Assembly: GCA_016234305.1 (NCBI GenBank)
Contig: JACRFM010000068.1
Coordinates: forward strand, 1-5,278
Direction: 5' to 3'
Source of the DNA: Candidatus Kerfeldbacteria bacterium
Lineage (GTDB): Bacteria; Patescibacteriota; Patescibacteriia; Veblenbacterales; UBA10138
Length of the DNA: 5,278 nucleotides
Part shown: positions 4,641-5,278 of the stretch, in pieces
How positions within the stretch are numbered: the first letter of the stretch is position 1
Layout of the letters: every line of letters starts with the position of its first letter
The notes under the pieces: model-generated
The model's database searches: none
Told to the model about the DNA's origin: nothing
Seen by the model: the letters and a program-made list of their open reading frames with translations, nothing else
Made by a program: the position numbers and the translations under genes

Positions 4641-4664
4641 GGTCCTCTCTCCGGCACCATTGAT

Positions 4665-4751
4665 GGCGGGAAGGTAAATGTTACATTGGCAGTTTTAGAA
4701 AAACTCGCAGAGGCGCTTGATGTTTATGTTGATGGACTATTAAAGTTTTAA
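4665..4751 (+). pseudogene. C-terminal remnant of an Xre/Cro-type HTH regulator
   Basis: The frame running GGKVNVTLAVLEKLAEALDVYVDGLLKF and ending at TAA 4749-4751 matches the last two helices of Xre-family DNA-binding domains (usual form G-K-x-N-P-T-L-x-x-L-x-K-I-A-x-A-L-x-V-x-x-x-x-L-L). The first helices, including the recognition helix, are missing. In this frame the sequence runs directly out of the 3' end of the outer tRNA, so the gene appears cut off at the tRNA boundary. A functional product is not expected. Confidence 0.6.
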
Positions 4752-4770
4752 AGTGAGATTTGAACTAAAT

Positions 4771-5278
4771 ATGCCACAAGAACTACCACAATTTGAGAGC
4801 ATAACCCAACCAGACCCGGAACGGCAAAGAAGATTAGAATTGGCGAAAGAGTTTTTTCACAAAGAAAATTTCCAGCTACATGGTAAAAATTTTGAATTAT
4901 ACGGTGTTGCTCATGTACCTGAAACTATAGAATTACATCATCAAGAGTTAGAGGCGGCCATTGAAAAAGCAGAGGCAATTATTGTTGAGGTAGGTCCTGA
5001 TTTTGAGTCGTTGCGTTCGGCTTTAGAGAATACTGATTTAACCGAGGAAGCAAAAGCAGAAATCGGTGCATTTTTTCATTTCTACGAATATATATGTAGA
5101 TTGGCTGGCACGCGAAATAAGTTAGTGATTAACGCCGATCCATCGGAAGGCGCAAGGGGAGAAGAATACTTTAAAGATGTAACCGCTGCCTACGAGAAAG
5201 ACGGACAAATTCAAAATGTAAAAACTTTAATTTCGGCTGGCTTGCCCGCTTCTCTCATCGCTCTGGGTCTCCGCAAAA
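4771..5278 (+). CDS. Hypothetical protein, N-terminal part (runs off the window)
   Basis: The frame opens at ATG 4771 and stays open to the window end, giving 169 residues without a stop. The protein is soluble and acidic-helical, with no signal peptide or membrane segment. A short strand-helix-strand unit at about residues 40-75 (FELYGVAHVPETIELHH, then AEAIIVEVGP) weakly resembles the G-x-x-H and VEL/VEVG elements of the TraB/PrgY/TIKI hydrolase-like superfamily. Residues 116-135 (NKLVINADPSEGARGEEYF) are another ordered stretch. I do not recognise a family with confidence. The start has only a weak ribosome-binding context; a GTG at 4753 is a possible alternative start. It follows the regulator remnant by 19 bases. 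Confidence 0.6.
   Translation, partial: MPQELPQFESITQPDPERQRRLELAKEFFHKENFQLHGKNFELYGVAHVPETIELHHQELEAAIEKAEAIIVEVGPDFESLRSALENTDLTEEAKAEIGAFFHFYEYICRLAGTRNKLVINADPSEGARGEEYFKDVTAAYEKDGQIQNVKTLISAGLPASLIALGLRK

Larger units (their letters stand above)
4438..4656 (+). pseudogene. Split tRNA-Leu(UAG), interrupted by another tRNA and by a T-loop palindrome
   Basis: The 5' part (4438-4465) has acceptor GCCGGAG, TG, and a D-arm with stem GTG/CAC and loop AAATTGGCATATT. The 3' part (4580-4656) has anticodon arm CAGGG-TTTAGGA-CCTAG (anticodon TAG 4587-4589), long variable arm GGGG-GCAA-CCCC, T-stem GGAGG/CCTCT, acceptor CTCCGGC (perfect 7-bp match to the 5' end), discriminator A and an encoded CCA (4657-4659). 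Between D-arm and anticodon arm, about 114 bases are inserted, carrying a complete tRNA-Leu. The T-loop is split after TTCG by a 20-base palindrome. The anticodon stem has an A-A mismatch. As a linear gene it cannot fold normally, so it is called a pseudogene. Excision of the inner tRNA could leave two halves held by a GC-rich helix, as in split tRNAs, but this is speculative. Confidence 0.7.
4416..4681. repeat. 11-bp inverted repeat flanking the tRNA-Leu locus
   Basis: ACATTTACCTT (4416-4426) and AAGGTAAATGT (4671-4681) are exact reverse complements lying about 10-15 bases outside the two ends of the outer tRNA. The right copy lies in the coding remnant of an Xre regulator. It could mark the ends of an inserted block, but 11 AT-rich bases may match by chance. 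Confidence 0.35.

Noticed and set aside
1..5278. CRISPR array
   Set aside because: No regularly spaced direct repeats of 20-40 bases occur; the repeats seen are inverted and unevenly placed.

Overview
The window reads like part of a small, moderately AT-rich bacterial genome of the Candidate Phyla Radiation (Patescibacteria). The hints are large surface proteins built from lamin-tail domains (LTD), many short perfect palindromes, and sparse Shine-Dalgarno sites. This assignment is an inference from gene style; no marker gene is present. TGA ends the helix-turn-helix gene exactly where the toxin gene begins, so the standard bacterial code (table 11) fits, not the UGA=Gly code of Gracilibacteria.

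Layout: (1) 1-348, + strand, the C-terminal end of an NMT1/THI5-type ABC-transporter substrate-binding protein. (2) 349-634, no gene, but an elaborate nest of inverted repeats (366-602), followed by a bidirectional terminator hairpin (635-662). (3) 644-3583, - strand, one long reading frame for a secreted, membrane-anchored multi-LTD surface protein. A single in-frame TAA (1823-1825) divides it into an N-terminal part (signal peptide, three LTD domains, PKD domain) and a C-terminal part (fourth LTD, two OB-like beta domains, transmembrane anchor). Two strong palindromic segments lie inside the coding sequence. (4) 3600-3732, a divergent control region with three copies of a 9-base operator-like word overlapping a good promoter. 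(5) 3733-4403, + strand, an overlapping two-gene toxin-antitoxin-like operon: an excisionase-type DNA-binding protein and a Doc/Fic-fold toxin. (6) 4416-4681, a complex tRNA locus. An intact tRNA-Leu(UAG) sits inside the split halves of a second tRNA-Leu(UAG), whose T-loop is also interrupted by a perfect 20-base palindrome. (7) 4665-4751, the tail of a truncated Xre-type regulator fused to the tRNA end. (8) 4771 to the right edge, the start of an unrecognised protein.

The right half (toxin-antitoxin pair, excisionase-like protein, rearranged tRNA-Leu locus, truncated regulator) looks like accessory DNA at a tRNA hotspot, although no integrase or transposase is visible. The left half is cell-surface and transport functions. 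The two most unusual items are the tRNA nested within a tRNA and the surface-protein gene whose secretion signal and membrane anchor are separated by one stop codon.
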